From positions 35,663-99,662 of the forward strand of contig CABYLY010000003.1 in NCBI GenBank assembly GCA_902519945.1: a DNA stretch of 64,000 nucleotides. Reading direction: 5' to 3'. Both the position numbers and the translations under genes were made by a program. The notes below the pieces were generated by a model, which was given only the letters and a program-made list of their open reading frames with translations, was not told the origin of the DNA and searched no databases. The stretch comes from an uncultured Pelagibacteraceae bacterium. Its GTDB lineage: Bacteria > Pseudomonadota > Alphaproteobacteria > Pelagibacterales > Pelagibacteraceae. Positions within the stretch are counted from its first letter, which is position 1. Each line of letters opens with the position of its first letter. Below, in pieces: positions 43,739 to 53,665 of the stretch.

Positions 43739-44665
43739 ATGTTTTCAGTAATTTTTCCGGGTCAAGGATCGCAGATAGTTGGAATGGGAAAAAATTTTTT
43801 TGAAAAATATTCTTTAGTTCAAGATTTATTCAAAGAAGCGGATGATGCGCTTGGATTTTCTTTATCTAAAATTATTTTGGATGGACCAAAGGAGAAATTA
43901 GATCTCACTGTGAATACACAGCCTGCAATTTTCTTGATAAGTTACTCAATATTTAATGTTATTAAAAAAGAATTTAATATAGATCTAAATAAAGCTAAAT
44001 ATTTTGCAGGACATTCGCTTGGAGAATATTCTGCTTTATCGTGTGCAGGATACTTAAGTTTTTCAGATACAATAAGACTTTTAAGATTAAGAGGTGATGC
44101 AATGCAAAATGCTGTTCCAAATGGAGAAGGGGGGATGTTGGCAGTATTGGGTTCAAATGTAGAAAAAATAGAAAAAATTTTAGAGGATAATCAAAATAAT
44201 TTTAAAGTTGAAATAGCCAATGATAATTCAAATGGTCAATTAGTTTTGAGTGGAAAAAATTTTGATCTTGAAAAATTAATTGTAATTTTTAAATCAAATT
44301 CAATTAAAAATATAAAACTTCCTGTTAGTGCACCTTTTCACTGTAAATTAATGAACAAAGCAACTGAAATAATGAAATCAGAAATTGAAAAATTAAATTT
44401 TTTGGAGGCAAAGACCCCTTTAATATCAAATGTTACTGCAAAAGAAATTTCTGATTTAGTTGAATTAAAAAGATTATTGATTAATCAAATTGAAAATAGA
44501 GTAAGATGGAGAGAGAGCGTAAATTATATGATAAATAATGGTATAAATCATTTTATTGAAATTGGTCCAGGAAAAGTCCTCTCAGGTTTAGTGAAAAGAA
44601 TAAGTAAAGACGTAAAAATAAATTCAATAAATGAAGAGATTGATATAAAAGAATTAAAAATATGA
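43739..44665 (+). CDS. fabD: Malonyl-CoA:acyl carrier protein transacylase
   Basis: A 308-residue transacylase loading malonyl groups onto ACP for fatty acid synthesis. FPGQGSQIVGMGK at 5-17, the nucleophile Ser93 in FAGHSLGEYSAL, LRLRGDAMQNAVPNGEGGM and VSAPFHCKLM with its catalytic His are visible, and FIEIGPGKVLSGL ends the domain. It starts a fabD-fabG-acpP-gmk block. The ATG of fabG overlaps its stop (ATGA). The leader has a weak GAG ribosome site only. Confidence 0.95.
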   Translation: MFSVIFPGQGSQIVGMGKNFFEKYSLVQDLFKEADDALGFSLSKIILDGPKEKLDLTVNTQPAIFLISYSIFNVIKKEFNIDLNKAKYFAGHSLGEYSALSCAGYLSFSDTIRLLRLRGDAMQNAVPNGEGGMLAVLGSNVEKIEKILEDNQNNFKVEIANDNSNGQLVLSGKNFDLEKLIVIFKSNSIKNIKLPVSAPFHCKLMNKATEIMKSEIEKLNFLEAKTPLISNVTAKEISDLVELKRLLINQIENRVRWRESVNYMINNGINHFIEIGPGKVLSGLVKRISKDVKINSINEEIDIKELKI

Positions 44666-45399
44666 ATGATTTAAAAAATAAAAATATTATCGTTACTGGA
44701 GCGACTGGTGGAATAGGAAATTCAATTGTAAAAAAATTGAATGATTGTGAAGCAAATATTTTAGCATCTGGAACCAAAAGTGAAAAATTAGATGAATTAA
44801 AATCTCAATTTAAAAACATTAAGATATTAAAATTTGATATTTCACAAATGGACAAAATAGAGGGATTTATTGAAAATGCGGTATCGCATTTTGATGGTAA
44901 TTTAGATTGTATTGTAAATAATGCTGGTATTACAATTGATAATTTAGCAATAAGAATGGAATTTAATGATTGGAAAAAAGTAATTGATATAAATTTAAAT
45001 TCAACTTTTTTGTTAAGTAAATTTGCAATTAAAAAGATGTTAAAAAATAAATCTGGAAAAATAATCAATATTACTTCAATAGTTGGCCACACTGGAAATC
45101 TTGGACAAGCTAATTATTGTGCTTCAAAAGCTGGAATAGTTGCGATGTCAAAAAGTTTAGCAATTGAATATGCAAAAAAAAATATTAATATAAATTGTAT
45201 TTCTCCAGGTTTTATTAAAACAGCAATGACGGACAAGATAGATGAAAAGTATAAAGAAATTTTATTATCTAAAATACCTTCCTCTAGATTTGGAGAGCCT
45301 GAAGATATTGCAAATGCTGTTCTTTTTTTAGCTTCAAAACAATCAAATTATATAAATGGTGAAACACTTCATGTTAATGGAGGTATGTATATGGCTTGA
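44662..45399 (+). CDS. fabG: 3-oxoacyl-[acyl carrier protein] reductase
   Basis: A 245-residue SDR of fatty acid elongation, reducing beta-ketoacyl-ACP with NADPH. TGATGGIGNSIV (12-23), VNNAGITIDNLAIRM, the catalytic Ser in ITSIVGHTGNLGQANYCASKAG with Tyr and Lys, and NCISPGFIKTAMTD are standard. NNAGITIDNL separates FabG from general SDRs. It is coupled to fabD by ATGA. Its TGA stop lies within the TTGACA that probably drives acpP. Confidence 0.95.
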   Translation: MNDLKNKNIIVTGATGGIGNSIVKKLNDCEANILASGTKSEKLDELKSQFKNIKILKFDISQMDKIEGFIENAVSHFDGNLDCIVNNAGITIDNLAIRMEFNDWKKVIDINLNSTFLLSKFAIKKMLKNKSGKIINITSIVGHTGNLGQANYCASKAGIVAMSKSLAIEYAKKNININCISPGFIKTAMTDKIDEKYKEILLSKIPSSRFGEPEDIANAVLFLASKQSNYINGETLHVNGGMYMA

Positions 45400-45423
45400 C
45401 AAAAGATGTTTTTAAACTATTAA
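45396..45423 (+). promoter_or_regulatory. Candidate strong promoter of acpP
   Basis: A consensus TTGACA (45396-45401) is followed 16 bases later by TATTAA (45418-45423). The fabG stop codon TGA is within the -35. The start would be near 45430, with AAGGA about 7-11 bases before the acpP ATG. Separate expression fits the need for a large excess of acyl carrier protein. Confidence 0.6.
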
Positions 45424-45448
45424 GAATTTAAAACAATAAAGGATCAAT

Positions 45449-45688
45449 ATGTCAGAAGATGTTTCAAGCAAAGTAAAAAAAATAGTCGCAGATCATTTAG
45501 GAATAGATGAGGCAAAGGTAACTGAGGAGTCAAGCTTTATTGATGATTTAGGAGCAGATAGTTTGGATACAGTTGAATTAGTGATGGCTTTTGAAGAAGA
45601 ATTTGGATCAGAAATTTCTGATAGCGAAGCTGAAAAAATTTTAACTGTTGGGGACGCTGTAAAATTTATTGAAGGAAAAGCAAATTAA
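45449..45688 (+). CDS. acpP: Acyl carrier protein
   Basis: A 79-residue acidic protein with the 4'-phosphopantetheine attachment Ser38 in [23 protein letters not shown]. It carries the growing acyl chain in fatty acid synthesis and donates acyl groups to phospholipid and lipid A synthesis. An AAGGA ribosome site precedes the ATG and a consensus -35 lies at the end of fabG. Unusually, the gene after it is gmk rather than fabF. Confidence 0.97.
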   Translation: MSEDVSSKVKKIVADHLGIDEAKVTEESSFIDDLGADSLDTVELVMAFEEEFGSEISDSEAEKILTVGDAVKFIEGKAN

Positions 45689-45696
45689 ATATCAAG

Positions 45697-46329
45697 ATGC
45701 CCACTAATAATGATGGGACTATGATAATTTTATCCTCTCCTTCAGGAGCAGGAAAAACAACACTAGTAAGTTTACTTTCAAAATTAAATAATTTTGAGGT
45801 CTCTATTTCTCACACGACAAGGAAACCTAGGCCAAATGAAACGCCTGATAAAGATTATTATTTTGTTTCAGAGCAAGATTTTAAAAGATTAATCAAAAAC
45901 GAGGAATTACTTGAGTACGCTAAAGTGTTTGATAATTTTTATGGCACAACAAGAACACCTGTAATTGATAAATTGAACAAGGGTAAAAATGTTTTATTTG
46001 ATATAGATTGGCAGGGTGCAGATCAAATCAAGAATAAAAAACTTGATTATAAATTAATAACTTTTTTTATTTTACCTCCTAGTAAAGAGGTACTTTTCGA
46101 GAGATTGTCGAACAGAGATATGAAAGATAAATTAATAGCAACTGAGAGAATGAAACAATTTAGCAGAGATGTATTACATTGGATAAACTATGATTATGTT
46201 GTAATTAACGAAAATTTAGAAAAATGTTATTCAAAAATTTTCAATCTTATCCAAGCTGAAATAAATAATGGATCTAAAGATTATGACTCTGATTATATTA
46301 GATCACATATTGATAAATTAACTTCTTAA
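45697..46329 (+). CDS. gmk: Guanylate kinase
   Basis: A 210-residue kinase converting GMP to GDP. The P-loop [12 protein letters not shown] is at 13-24; [22 protein letters not shown] is the GMP-binding region, and [15 protein letters not shown] and a lid with [12 protein letters not shown] follow. A start at ATG 45721 (MIILSSPSG) is possible, as the first eight residues are outside the usual domain. It lies 8 bases after acpP, so it should share the acpP transcript. Its end overlaps ksgA by 12 bases on the other strand. Confidence 0.95.
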   Translation: MPTNNDGTMIILSSPSGAGKTTLVSLLSKLNNFEVSISHTTRKPRPNETPDKDYYFVSEQDFKRLIKNEELLEYAKVFDNFYGTTRTPVIDKLNKGKNVLFDIDWQGADQIKNKKLDYKLITFFILPPSKEVLFERLSNRDMKDKLIATERMKQFSRDVLHWINYDYVVINENLEKCYSKIFNLIQAEINNGSKDYDSDYIRSHIDKLTS

Positions 46330-47106
46330 TTTTTCATATTCATTAGCTAATTCGTAATAAGTATTATAAGTAAGATTTTGAGGTCTCAAACTAAGATCGA
46401 TTTTAAGTTTTTTTGCTATTTTAATGTTATTTGAAAATACTTGACTAAATGGTTTTTTAATCATTTTTCTTCTTTGACTAAAAAAAATTCTAGTTATTTT
46501 TTCCAAATTTTTAGGATTTTTAATTTTTAAAAAATTTTTTTTTGGGGAAAAAAATAACAAAGAACTATTGATTTTTGGTTTAGGTGAAAAGCTATTTGGT
46601 TTTATGTCGATAATCTTTTTAATATCCAACTTCCAATTTGCTATTATTGATAATCGTCCATAATGCGAGGAATTACATTTAGACAAAATTCTATCTGCCA
46701 CCTCTTTTTGAAACATTAATATAAAATTTCTAAACCATATTTTTTTGTCATTAAGATTTATTATCCATTTACATAATATTTCGGTAGAAATATTATAAGG
46801 TAGGTTTCCAAATACTATTAATTTTTCATTAGATAAATTATTTTCATTTACTTTAAGTATATCATCATTTATTACAATAATTTTATCTTTAAATTCTTTT
46901 TTCAAAAGATTTGCCAGATTATCATCTTTTTCAATTACATAAAATTTTTTTGGTTTTTTTTTTAATAAAGCATTAGTAAGGTTGCCTGTGCCAGGCCCTA
47001 CCTCAAGAATATTTTGATCTTCAATTTTTATTAAACTTGAAATTTTATTAATAATATTTTCATCAATCAAAAAATTTTGACCTAAACTCTTTTTTGCAAA
47101 AGTCAT
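46318..47106 (-). CDS. ksgA: 16S rRNA dimethyladenosine transferase
   Basis: A 262-residue RsmA/KsgA enzyme that dimethylates two adjacent adenosines in helix 45 of 16S r[20 protein letters not shown], the SAM motif [16 protein letters not shown] and the catalytic [10 protein letters not shown] (NLPY) are present, and [17 protein letters not shown] and RRKMIKKPF follow. It is last in the lptF-lptG-lptD-surA-pdxA-ksgA group, with an ATGA-type overlap to pdxA, an order like the E. coli lptD-surA-pdxA-rsmA operon. Confidence 0.95.
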   Translation of the reverse strand: MTFAKKSLGQNFLIDENIINKISSLIKIEDQNILEVGPGTGNLTNALLKKKPKKFYVIEKDDNLANLLKKEFKDKIIVINDDILKVNENNLSNEKLIVFGNLPYNISTEILCKWIINLNDKKIWFRNFILMFQKEVADRILSKCNSSHYGRLSIIANWKLDIKKIIDIKPNSFSPKPKINSSLLFFSPKKNFLKIKNPKNLEKITRIFFSQRRKMIKKPFSQVFSNNIKIAKKLKIDLSLRPQNLTYNTYYELANEYEKLRS

Positions 47107-48053
47107 TTTTTATCAAGAAATTCTAGCGCTCTAAGTAAACTTAGTGGATTTGAGGCATTCTTTTTTATCATTTTTTTATTTGGACCATGATCAGGAGAAA
47201 TTCTGTAAAAGGGCAATCCTAGCGTAATATTTATTGCATCGTACTCTTTTAATGTCTTAATTGGAGCTAACACTTGATCATGATACATTCCTAAAACAAC
47301 ATCATAATTCCTTCTATTTTGTTTTAAAAAAATTGTATCTGCAGAAAATGGACCAAAAATACTAAAGCCTCTTTTTTTTAAAATTTTAACCGCCGGTGCT
47401 ATAATTGTTTTATCCTCATTTATTTTTAAAATGCTTTCACAATGAGGATTTAAACCTGTGACTGCAATTTTTGGCTTATATCTAAAATTTTTTTTGAAAA
47501 AATCGTCTATCAGCTTAACTTTTTCATTTATGATTTTTTTTGATATTTTTTTTGCAACCATTTTAATTGGTAAATGCGTTGTAATCGGACATACTGATAT
47601 ATCTTTGTTGTAAATAAGCATTGCAGTTTTTGTTGTATTGAATTTCTTTGAAATATATTCAGTTATTCCAGGAAATTTCTTTTTAAGAAAATCATTCTTA
47701 TTTATTGGTCCATTTATAAATTTATTACTGTATTTGGATTTTATTAATTTGAAAGCAATATCAAATGATCTTTTAATATAATTATAAGATGAATATCTAA
47801 GTTTTTGATTGTGATCAATATTGATCAAATTAATTTTTTTATTATCTAATTTATATTTTTTTAAATCACTTAAATAAAGAAACCTAATTTTTTTTTTTAA
47901 ACCATATTTCTTCATACTAGAAATTAATAATTTATAATTTGATATTAGAATTATTGGGCTCAAAATTTTTTTTGATTTTATTGATTTAATAAAAATTTCA
48001 AAAAAAATGCTATCAGGATTCCCTGTTATAATTATAATTGGCTTAGATTTCAT
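47103..48053 (-). CDS. pdxA: 4-hydroxythreonine-4-phosphate dehydrogenase
   Basis: A 316-residue enzyme of the DXP-dependent pyridoxal phosphate pathway. IIITGNPDSIFFEIF at the start, FINGPINKNDFLKKKFPGITEYI, the metal histidines in VCPITTHLPIKMVAKKI, GLNPHCESI, VLGMYHDQVLAPIK and RISPDHGPNKK match PdxA. The sequence is unusually Lys/Ile-rich, as in the neighbours. It overlaps surA by 11 bases and ksgA by 4. PLP is the cofactor of the GcvP encoded elsewhere in the window. Confidence 0.93.
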   Translation of the reverse strand: MKSKPIIIITGNPDSIFFEIFIKSIKSKKILSPIILISNYKLLISSMKKYGLKKKIRFLYLSDLKKYKLDNKKINLINIDHNQKLRYSSYNYIKRSFDIAFKLIKSKYSNKFINGPINKNDFLKKKFPGITEYISKKFNTTKTAMLIYNKDISVCPITTHLPIKMVAKKISKKIINEKVKLIDDFFKKNFRYKPKIAVTGLNPHCESILKINEDKTIIAPAVKILKKRGFSIFGPFSADTIFLKQNRRNYDVVLGMYHDQVLAPIKTLKEYDAINITLGLPFYRISPDHGPNKKMIKKNASNPLSLLRALEFLDKK

Positions 48054-48975
48054 TTATTTTAATTTCTTTTTTAACTTTATTAAAATATATATTAGAAAAT
48101 TGATTTAATTGTTGATTAGTTTCTTTGGCAATTAATTTTTTTAACTCAACCTCTACATTAACTCTATTCTTGATTTTTTTTGTGTTATTTAATTTTAAAA
48201 TTAAAAAACCACCTTGAATTATTATCGGTTTGGTAATTTCGCCTATATTTAGTTTTAAGATAGCTTTTTGCAATTTAGAATTTAGAGAATTTTCTTCAAT
48301 CCATCCTAGTTCACCACCAGATTTTGAGGTATTTGATATGCTATGAAGTAATGCAGCATTATCAAAGCCCTTTTCAAATATATCTTCTTTAATTTGATTG
48401 TATTTATTCTCAAAATTTAACTTTTCATCGACATTAAAAACTATTTCTGAAAGTAAATATGATTTTATTTCTTTATCTTTTTTTTCAATTATCTGTTTTC
48501 TTAGATTATCTTTATCAATTTTAATTTTTTTTTGAAATTTGAAAAAGATTATTTCATTCCAAAGAGAGTCTATAGCTATTTTATTCTTAAAATTTTCAAA
48601 ACTGATATTATTATTATCTAAATGAACTTTAAAACTCCCCAGATCTTTAAATCCTAATTTTTGATAAGAAGAAGCAATTAATTCTTTCATAAATGTTTGT
48701 TCCACCTCTATTGATTTGTAATTTCTCAATATTTCAATTTTTTTTATTTTTTCTTTGATCAGGGAATTAAGTGAAATTTTATATAATTCCTCTTTGGAGA
48801 TTTTATCAGTATTTTTATTTACTGTAGTTATAAAATTGATTTCATTTAGAACATCTACTGAAGTTATAATTTCATTATCAATTTTTAATAAAATTTTATT
48901 TTCTGTTGAAAAAACATTAACTGGAAAAAAAGATATTATTGAAATAATTAAAAAAACTAATTTTTGCTTTAACAT
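48043..48975 (-). CDS. surA: SurA-like periplasmic peptidylprolyl isomerase/chaperone
   Basis: A 310-residue protein with a signal peptide (LVFLIISIISFFPVNVFS), a helical N-terminal chaperone domain, and one rotamase domain ending GGELGWIEENSLNSKLQKAI...PIIIQGGFLILKL. Most SurA proteins of enterobacteria have two rotamase domains; one is common in alphaproteobacteria. It helps fold outer membrane beta-barrels, and its place directly after lptD matches that role. The frame lies 2 bases after lptD and overlaps pdxA. Confidence 0.88.
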   Translation of the reverse strand: MLKQKLVFLIISIISFFPVNVFSTENKILLKIDNEIITSVDVLNEINFITTVNKNTDKISKEELYKISLNSLIKEKIKKIEILRNYKSIEVEQTFMKELIASSYQKLGFKDLGSFKVHLDNNNISFENFKNKIAIDSLWNEIIFFKFQKKIKIDKDNLRKQIIEKKDKEIKSYLLSEIVFNVDEKLNFENKYNQIKEDIFEKGFDNAALLHSISNTSKSGGELGWIEENSLNSKLQKAILKLNIGEITKPIIIQGGFLILKLNNTKKIKNRVNVEVELKKLIAKETNQQLNQFSNIYFNKVKKEIKINEI

Positions 48976-48977
48976 TT

Positions 48978-51434
48978 TTAATTATATAAATTATTATCAA
49001 CTTTTTGTTCATATTGTGTTAATGGGAACAAAGTGATTGTAAATAGTAAATCTTCTTTAGGTTTGTAATCTCTATCTTGATAATATGTTTTTTTGTACTT
49101 AATACCTGCTGTTAGACAATCATTTTTATACTCGTAAACTAAATCATAATATTCAGTTAAATTAATTTTTCTATTTCTTCTCGTTTTAAAAGATAAATAA
49201 TTATCATTATCAAAATTTAATGTGGTTGTATTCTCTAAAGCGTTTGAGTCTCCCATTTTTCCATTTTCCTCAATAAAATCAAAATTAGAGGTTATTTTTT
49301 CAAAATTGAAATTTAAGCCTATTGAATTATATTCAAACGTTTCCATGTCATTATCCAGAGCAAAATTATAATTTAAATTGAAAAATTTTGAAAAATTTGA
49401 GTGCGTGGTTCCAAAAATATTTGAACTCTTTTGACCTATGGTGCTACTAGTTGGAATAAATTTTTCGTCAGTATCTCTTAAAACAGATGCCAGTTTAAAC
49501 TCAAAAAATCTATTTATGTCTTTTAGGGACTCTTTTTTGTAATCAAAACCAAGTGTAAGTGATTTTCCTTCCTCAAATGTATCATCAAGTCCCAATCTAT
49601 TTATAGAAAAAATATTATTAGTATTTATTTTTCTATTTTCATTTTTATAGTTTTTCATGTCTGTTGGATTTATTCTGAAAGATAATTTTGGAATTAATGA
49701 ATTGTAATGATTTTCGTCAATTTTTATTAAAGGATACTTACTTTCAAAATTAATTATATTCATCAAATTAACTTGAGGACTATTTTTTAAAGTAGATACT
49801 TTTTTTCCTACTTTATTTGTATTTTTAAAATAAAATCCTAAATTATTTATTATTCCATTGAATGAGATGAAATCTTTTGTAATAAAATTTAAATTATTAT
49901 TTATCAAGGTGGTTAAACTATTTGTATTTTTAAGTTTATTACTTCCACTAGATGAAAAACTCAGATTGCCGTATTCATTAGTTTTGATTTGTGGAATATC
50001 TAGTTCGTAATATGGCAAAATATATTGATATTTATCACTATTTAGACCACCAAGAGTTTCATATGATGTCATTCCAGTTTCAAAGTTAAATTTATTATGA
50101 CTCAAATCTAATTTTACATTCGATGTAAGCTGGCTTTGACTTGATGGTTTAATCTTTTTATCTATATCAATTAAATTTGACTCAAAAACTTTTAAATATG
50201 TATCATTTGTAGTTTTTTCCAGAGAAACTTCTAATTTACTCTTAATAAATTTATCCAAACCAAGATCAAAGTTAAAATTTGAAAACATATGAGCTATGCT
50301 TTTTTTCTTATTATCTTTAGATGATTTGTAGCCAGCTGTATGACCTATATCAATTATAAATGAGGAATTTTCTTTTTCTTCTCTATATTCGTTTTGTAAC
50401 ATATAAATATCACTATCAAATATTGTGGGTTTAAATGTTATATCTCTGTTATCTGATAAAACATGAAAGTATGGTAAAAGAAATGAAGATCCCAAAGTTT
50501 CTGAATTATTTAATCTAGGTTGAAGAAGTCCACTTTGTCTTTTAACAGAAGGGTCTGGATGGAAAAATTTTGGAAAATATAAAACTGGGATATCGTATAC
50601 TTTTAATAATGCATTTTTATATATAAGCTGTTTTTTAGTATTATCATGTATAATCTTTTGTGCATTTATACTCCACGGGGGACAATCATCATCTTCCCTC
50701 AATTTACAACTTGTGAAAGTAGCTTTATTGATCTCAGTAATATCGCCTTCTTTTTTAGATGACACACCCTGAATTCTTGGATCATTATCAGTATTATCAA
50801 AAATATTTTTCTTAACATTTATTTTAGTATCTTTTGCAACAAAATTTTTATTTTCAAGATTAAAAAAACCACTCTCGAATTCAAATATGTCTCTTTCATT
50901 TTCTGATCCTGAATAATTAGTAGTTATCTTTAAAGCATTTGCTTTAAGAATTTTTTTATCAAGTAGATATTCAAAATCTTTAAATTTATAGAGATTCAAA
51001 TTTTTATCAGTTAAAGATGATTTATTTTCAGAAGACAAAACCATCTTATTTCTTTGAAATGTAATATCACTTGATAGAAAGTTATAATTTGACTCGATAA
51101 TAGCTCTAGTTTCACCTTTTGTTATTATTTTTTCTTCGTCTTTTATGTATATTATTTTTTCAGAAAATATTATCTGGTCATTGGCACTATCTTCAATTTT
51201 TACATTTCCAGAAGCATTAAGAATATTCATTTTTTTATTATATTCAAAGTTATCAGCTGATATAATTAAACCCTCATTTGAGGTAGCAGTACCTCCTTTA
51301 GTACCCTTAAATATATTTCCATCATCTAAAATTTCTGCCTCTGTTACATTAAAATTAAACTGATCAATTGCATTAGCTTGATTTACTAATATTAAAAAGT
51401 AGAAAAAGATTATTTTTAAAATTCTCATTTTCAT
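48978..51434 (-). CDS. lptD: LPS assembly protein LptD
   Basis: An 818-residue outer membrane protein. A signal peptide (about 22 residues) precedes an OstA/LptA-like domain (EILDDGNIFKGTKGGTATSNEGLIISADNFEYNKKMNILNA-type repeats) and then the LptD barrel, with PVLYFPKFFHPDPSVKRQSGLLQP as the entry signature. Cysteines at CKLREDDDC and a late DCLTAG could form the interdomain disulfides needed for function. LptD with LptE inserts lipopolysaccharide in the outer leaflet. It overlaps lptG by 4 bases. Confidence 0.93.
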   Translation of the reverse strand: MKMRILKIIFFYFLILVNQANAIDQFNFNVTEAEILDDGNIFKGTKGGTATSNEGLIISADNFEYNKKMNILNASGNVKIEDSANDQIIFSEKIIYIKDEEKIITKGETRAIIESNYNFLSSDITFQRNKMVLSSENKSSLTDKNLNLYKFKDFEYLLDKKILKANALKITTNYSGSENERDIFEFESGFFNLENKNFVAKDTKINVKKNIFDNTDNDPRIQGVSSKKEGDITEINKATFTSCKLREDDDCPPWSINAQKIIHDNTKKQLIYKNALLKVYDIPVLYFPKFFHPDPSVKRQSGLLQPRLNNSETLGSSFLLPYFHVLSDNRDITFKPTIFDSDIYMLQNEYREEKENSSFIIDIGHTAGYKSSKDNKKKSIAHMFSNFNFDLGLDKFIKSKLEVSLEKTTNDTYLKVFESNLIDIDKKIKPSSQSQLTSNVKLDLSHNKFNFETGMTSYETLGGLNSDKYQYILPYYELDIPQIKTNEYGNLSFSSSGSNKLKNTNSLTTLINNNLNFITKDFISFNGIINNLGFYFKNTNKVGKKVSTLKNSPQVNLMNIINFESKYPLIKIDENHYNSLIPKLSFRINPTDMKNYKNENRKINTNNIFSINRLGLDDTFEEGKSLTLGFDYKKESLKDINRFFEFKLASVLRDTDEKFIPTSSTIGQKSSNIFGTTHSNFSKFFNLNYNFALDNDMETFEYNSIGLNFNFEKITSNFDFIEENGKMGDSNALENTTTLNFDNDNYLSFKTRRNRKINLTEYYDLVYEYKNDCLTAGIKYKKTYYQDRDYKPKEDLLFTITLFPLTQYEQKVDNNLYN

Positions 51435-52504
51435 TTTTGATTAACTTTCTTTATCATGCTGAAATTAATCATTGATAATATAATTAAGGGCAACCAAACA
51501 GAGGCTATCATTGGCATTTTTTCTGTTTTTCCTAAAACATAAAAAAAATTATTAACATAGTAAATAACAACAGAAAAAAACAGTCCAACTAAAATTTTAA
51601 AAGTATTATTATTTAATCCTTTTGTATTAAACATGATTAACGATGCAAAAATTGTCATTAGTGTAAAATAAAATGGGTAGGATAATAGCTTATGTATTTG
51701 AAGATCAACTTCAATCGTTGAGTAATTGATTTGTTTATAATTTTTTCTTAGATCAAAAAGCTCTAAAAGTGAGAGCGATGATAAGTCTGAATATAAATCG
51801 TTAATTTTTTTTATGTCAAAATTTGAAAAAAAATCATATTTCTCAAATTTTTGTGAATTATTTTTTTCGTAAATTTTACCCTCGATTAATATCCAATTTT
51901 TTTTGGAAACATCTACCTTTTTACTCATTATGTTTCTAGTTAAATTATAATTTTGATCAAATTCACTTATAAATACATCATTCAAAGTATTACCATCAAT
52001 TTTAGATGCATTTATAATTTTAATATTTCCATTGTCTATATCTTTGATCCATAAACCGTTTTTAGTAATTACAGCCAAATATTCACTATCACTTGTATAT
52101 TTATTTTTTAACTCCAAATATAGATTCTTTAAATTTGAGGAAAAACTGTAGAATACAGTTATTATGATTATTCCCATTATCAACGATAAGACACTAACTA
52201 TATTTACTATCTTTGAATTTTGCAATCCTGAATATTTAAAAATTTGAATTTGATTATCATTAATTAAATAAATAAAAAAAATTTGAGTAGAGAGTAAAAA
52301 AATAAATGGATACATTTCAAATATTAAATCTGCAGAATTTAAAATTGAAATATAAATTGGAAAATATGTTTCTACATTGTAATTTTTAAAATATTCAATT
52401 TCACTTAAGATGTTTAAGATGATAATTAGACAAAAAATAATAAAAAAAACAAATAAAAAAGATTTTAGAAAATTATAAATCAGATATTTAATATACGTTT
52501 TCAT
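51431..52504 (-). CDS. lptG: LPS export ABC transporter permease LptG
   Basis: A 357-residue protein with six membrane helices, three at each end, flanking a periplasmic beta-jellyroll region (GLWIKDIDNGNIKIINASKIDG). YLIYNFLKSFLFVFFIIF and LIFEMYPFIFLLSTQIFFIYL are YjgP/YjgQ-family features. With LptF and the ATPase LptB (not in the window) it extracts LPS from the inner membrane. It follows lptF by 9 bases and overlaps lptD. The assignment to G rather than F rests on order and N-terminal sequence. Confidence 0.9.
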   Translation of the reverse strand: MKTYIKYLIYNFLKSFLFVFFIIFCLIIILNILSEIEYFKNYNVETYFPIYISILNSADLIFEMYPFIFLLSTQIFFIYLINDNQIQIFKYSGLQNSKIVNIVSVLSLIMGIIIITVFYSFSSNLKNLYLELKNKYTSDSEYLAVITKNGLWIKDIDNGNIKIINASKIDGNTLNDVFISEFDQNYNLTRNIMSKKVDVSKKNWILIEGKIYEKNNSQKFEKYDFFSNFDIKKINDLYSDLSSLSLLELFDLRKNYKQINYSTIEVDLQIHKLLSYPFYFTLMTIFASLIMFNTKGLNNNTFKILVGLFFSVVIYYVNNFFYVLGKTEKMPMIASVWLPLIILSMINFSMIKKVNQK

Positions 52505-52513
52505 TATAATTCA

Positions 52514-53659
52514 TTATGTTGTAATTTGTGTTTTCTTTAATTTACTCAAAGTATAAATGTATAATATTGAAAAACCTATTATAGGTATTAATATCAATTG
52601 AATGTTCCCTATTAAAGTATCCTGCATAAATTTTAAAGTAGTTTCTGAAAAAACGATTGTTATAAAACCACCGAAAAAAATTAAAGTTCTGTATTTAAAA
52701 TAATTAATATTTTCTTTAGAGTATAAAATCAACAACAACGAAATCAAAATAAGTATTGGAATATAGAATGGTATAATAAATCTTTTGTACAATTCTTTAT
52801 AAATATTTCCTAACCCACTTATTTCACAATTATGCATATCAATTTTTTCAGAGGTATTTAGAAACTTGAATTTAAAATTATTTAATTGAGCAACACATCT
52901 AGTTAATAATGATGTTGATGTTTCTTGTAATTTGTTAAGTGTTACGACATCAGCTTTTAAATTCGATAGACTAAAGTCAGATTTAGAAAAGTTGAAATTT
53001 GAGATATTGTTCTTAGAGCCACTTATTGTTTGTCCGTTGTATAATTCTAAAAATTTGACACTACCTTTTTGAACAAATTTTCCATTTTTAGAAATTGTAA
53101 TTTGAAAAGAATCATCTTTCATATCTTTTTTAAGATAAATATTTTCAAGTAATCCATCATCAGTTTTATTACCAACAAAAATTGTAAAATCTCGAATGGA
53201 GTCATTGAATTTTTTTGGTTTTATAAAACTCTCAAAAAAATCAATATTTGAATTTTTCATCAAAGATCTGGATAATTCTTGTGATCTTGGAACTAACAAA
53301 GAAGTAAAAATAATTTGAAAAATCATTAATAATAAAGAAATTTTTAAAAAAAAATTTATTAATTGAACTTTATTAATTCCGAAATTCCAAAAAATTATCA
53401 TTTCATTATTCAACTCATACTTTGTAATGACATATGAAAAGCTAAAAAATAAAGCAAAAGGTAAAATTTTTGAAATTATTTTTGGAAAGTTTAATAATGT
53501 ATAATTAATATAAATGGCATAATCTCTGCCATCTTCAATCATAATATCTAAAAAGTTAACTGCTTGAAAAACCCATACTATGAGACTTGAACAGATTAGA
53601 GAGATAAAAAAGAAAATTAAACAATCGTTTAAAATTTTTCTAAATAGTATTTTTTTCAT
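52514..53659 (-). CDS. lptF: LPS export ABC transporter permease LptF
   Basis: A 381-residue YjgP/YjgQ-family permease with six helices and a central periplasmic domain (DFTIFVGNKTDDGLLENIYL). LNFPKIISKILPFALFFSFSYVI and SQELSRSLMKNSN are typical LptF. It heads a lptF-lptG-lptD-surA-pdxA-ksgA transcript. A minus-strand TATAAA (53671-53666) ends exactly six bases before its ATG, so the mRNA may begin at the start codon, without a ribosome site. It is divergent from pepA. Confidence 0.92.
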   Translation of the reverse strand: MKKILFRKILNDCLIFFFISLICSSLIVWVFQAVNFLDIMIEDGRDYAIYINYTLLNFPKIISKILPFALFFSFSYVITKYELNNEMIIFWNFGINKVQLINFFLKISLLLMIFQIIFTSLLVPRSQELSRSLMKNSNIDFFESFIKPKKFNDSIRDFTIFVGNKTDDGLLENIYLKKDMKDDSFQITISKNGKFVQKGSVKFLELYNGQTISGSKNNISNFNFSKSDFSLSNLKADVVTLNKLQETSTSLLTRCVAQLNNFKFKFLNTSEKIDMHNCEISGLGNIYKELYKRFIIPFYIPILILISLLLILYSKENINYFKYRTLIFFGGFITIVFSETTLKFMQDTLIGNIQLILIPIIGFSILYIYTLSKLKKTQITT

Positions 53660-53665
53660 TGATAT

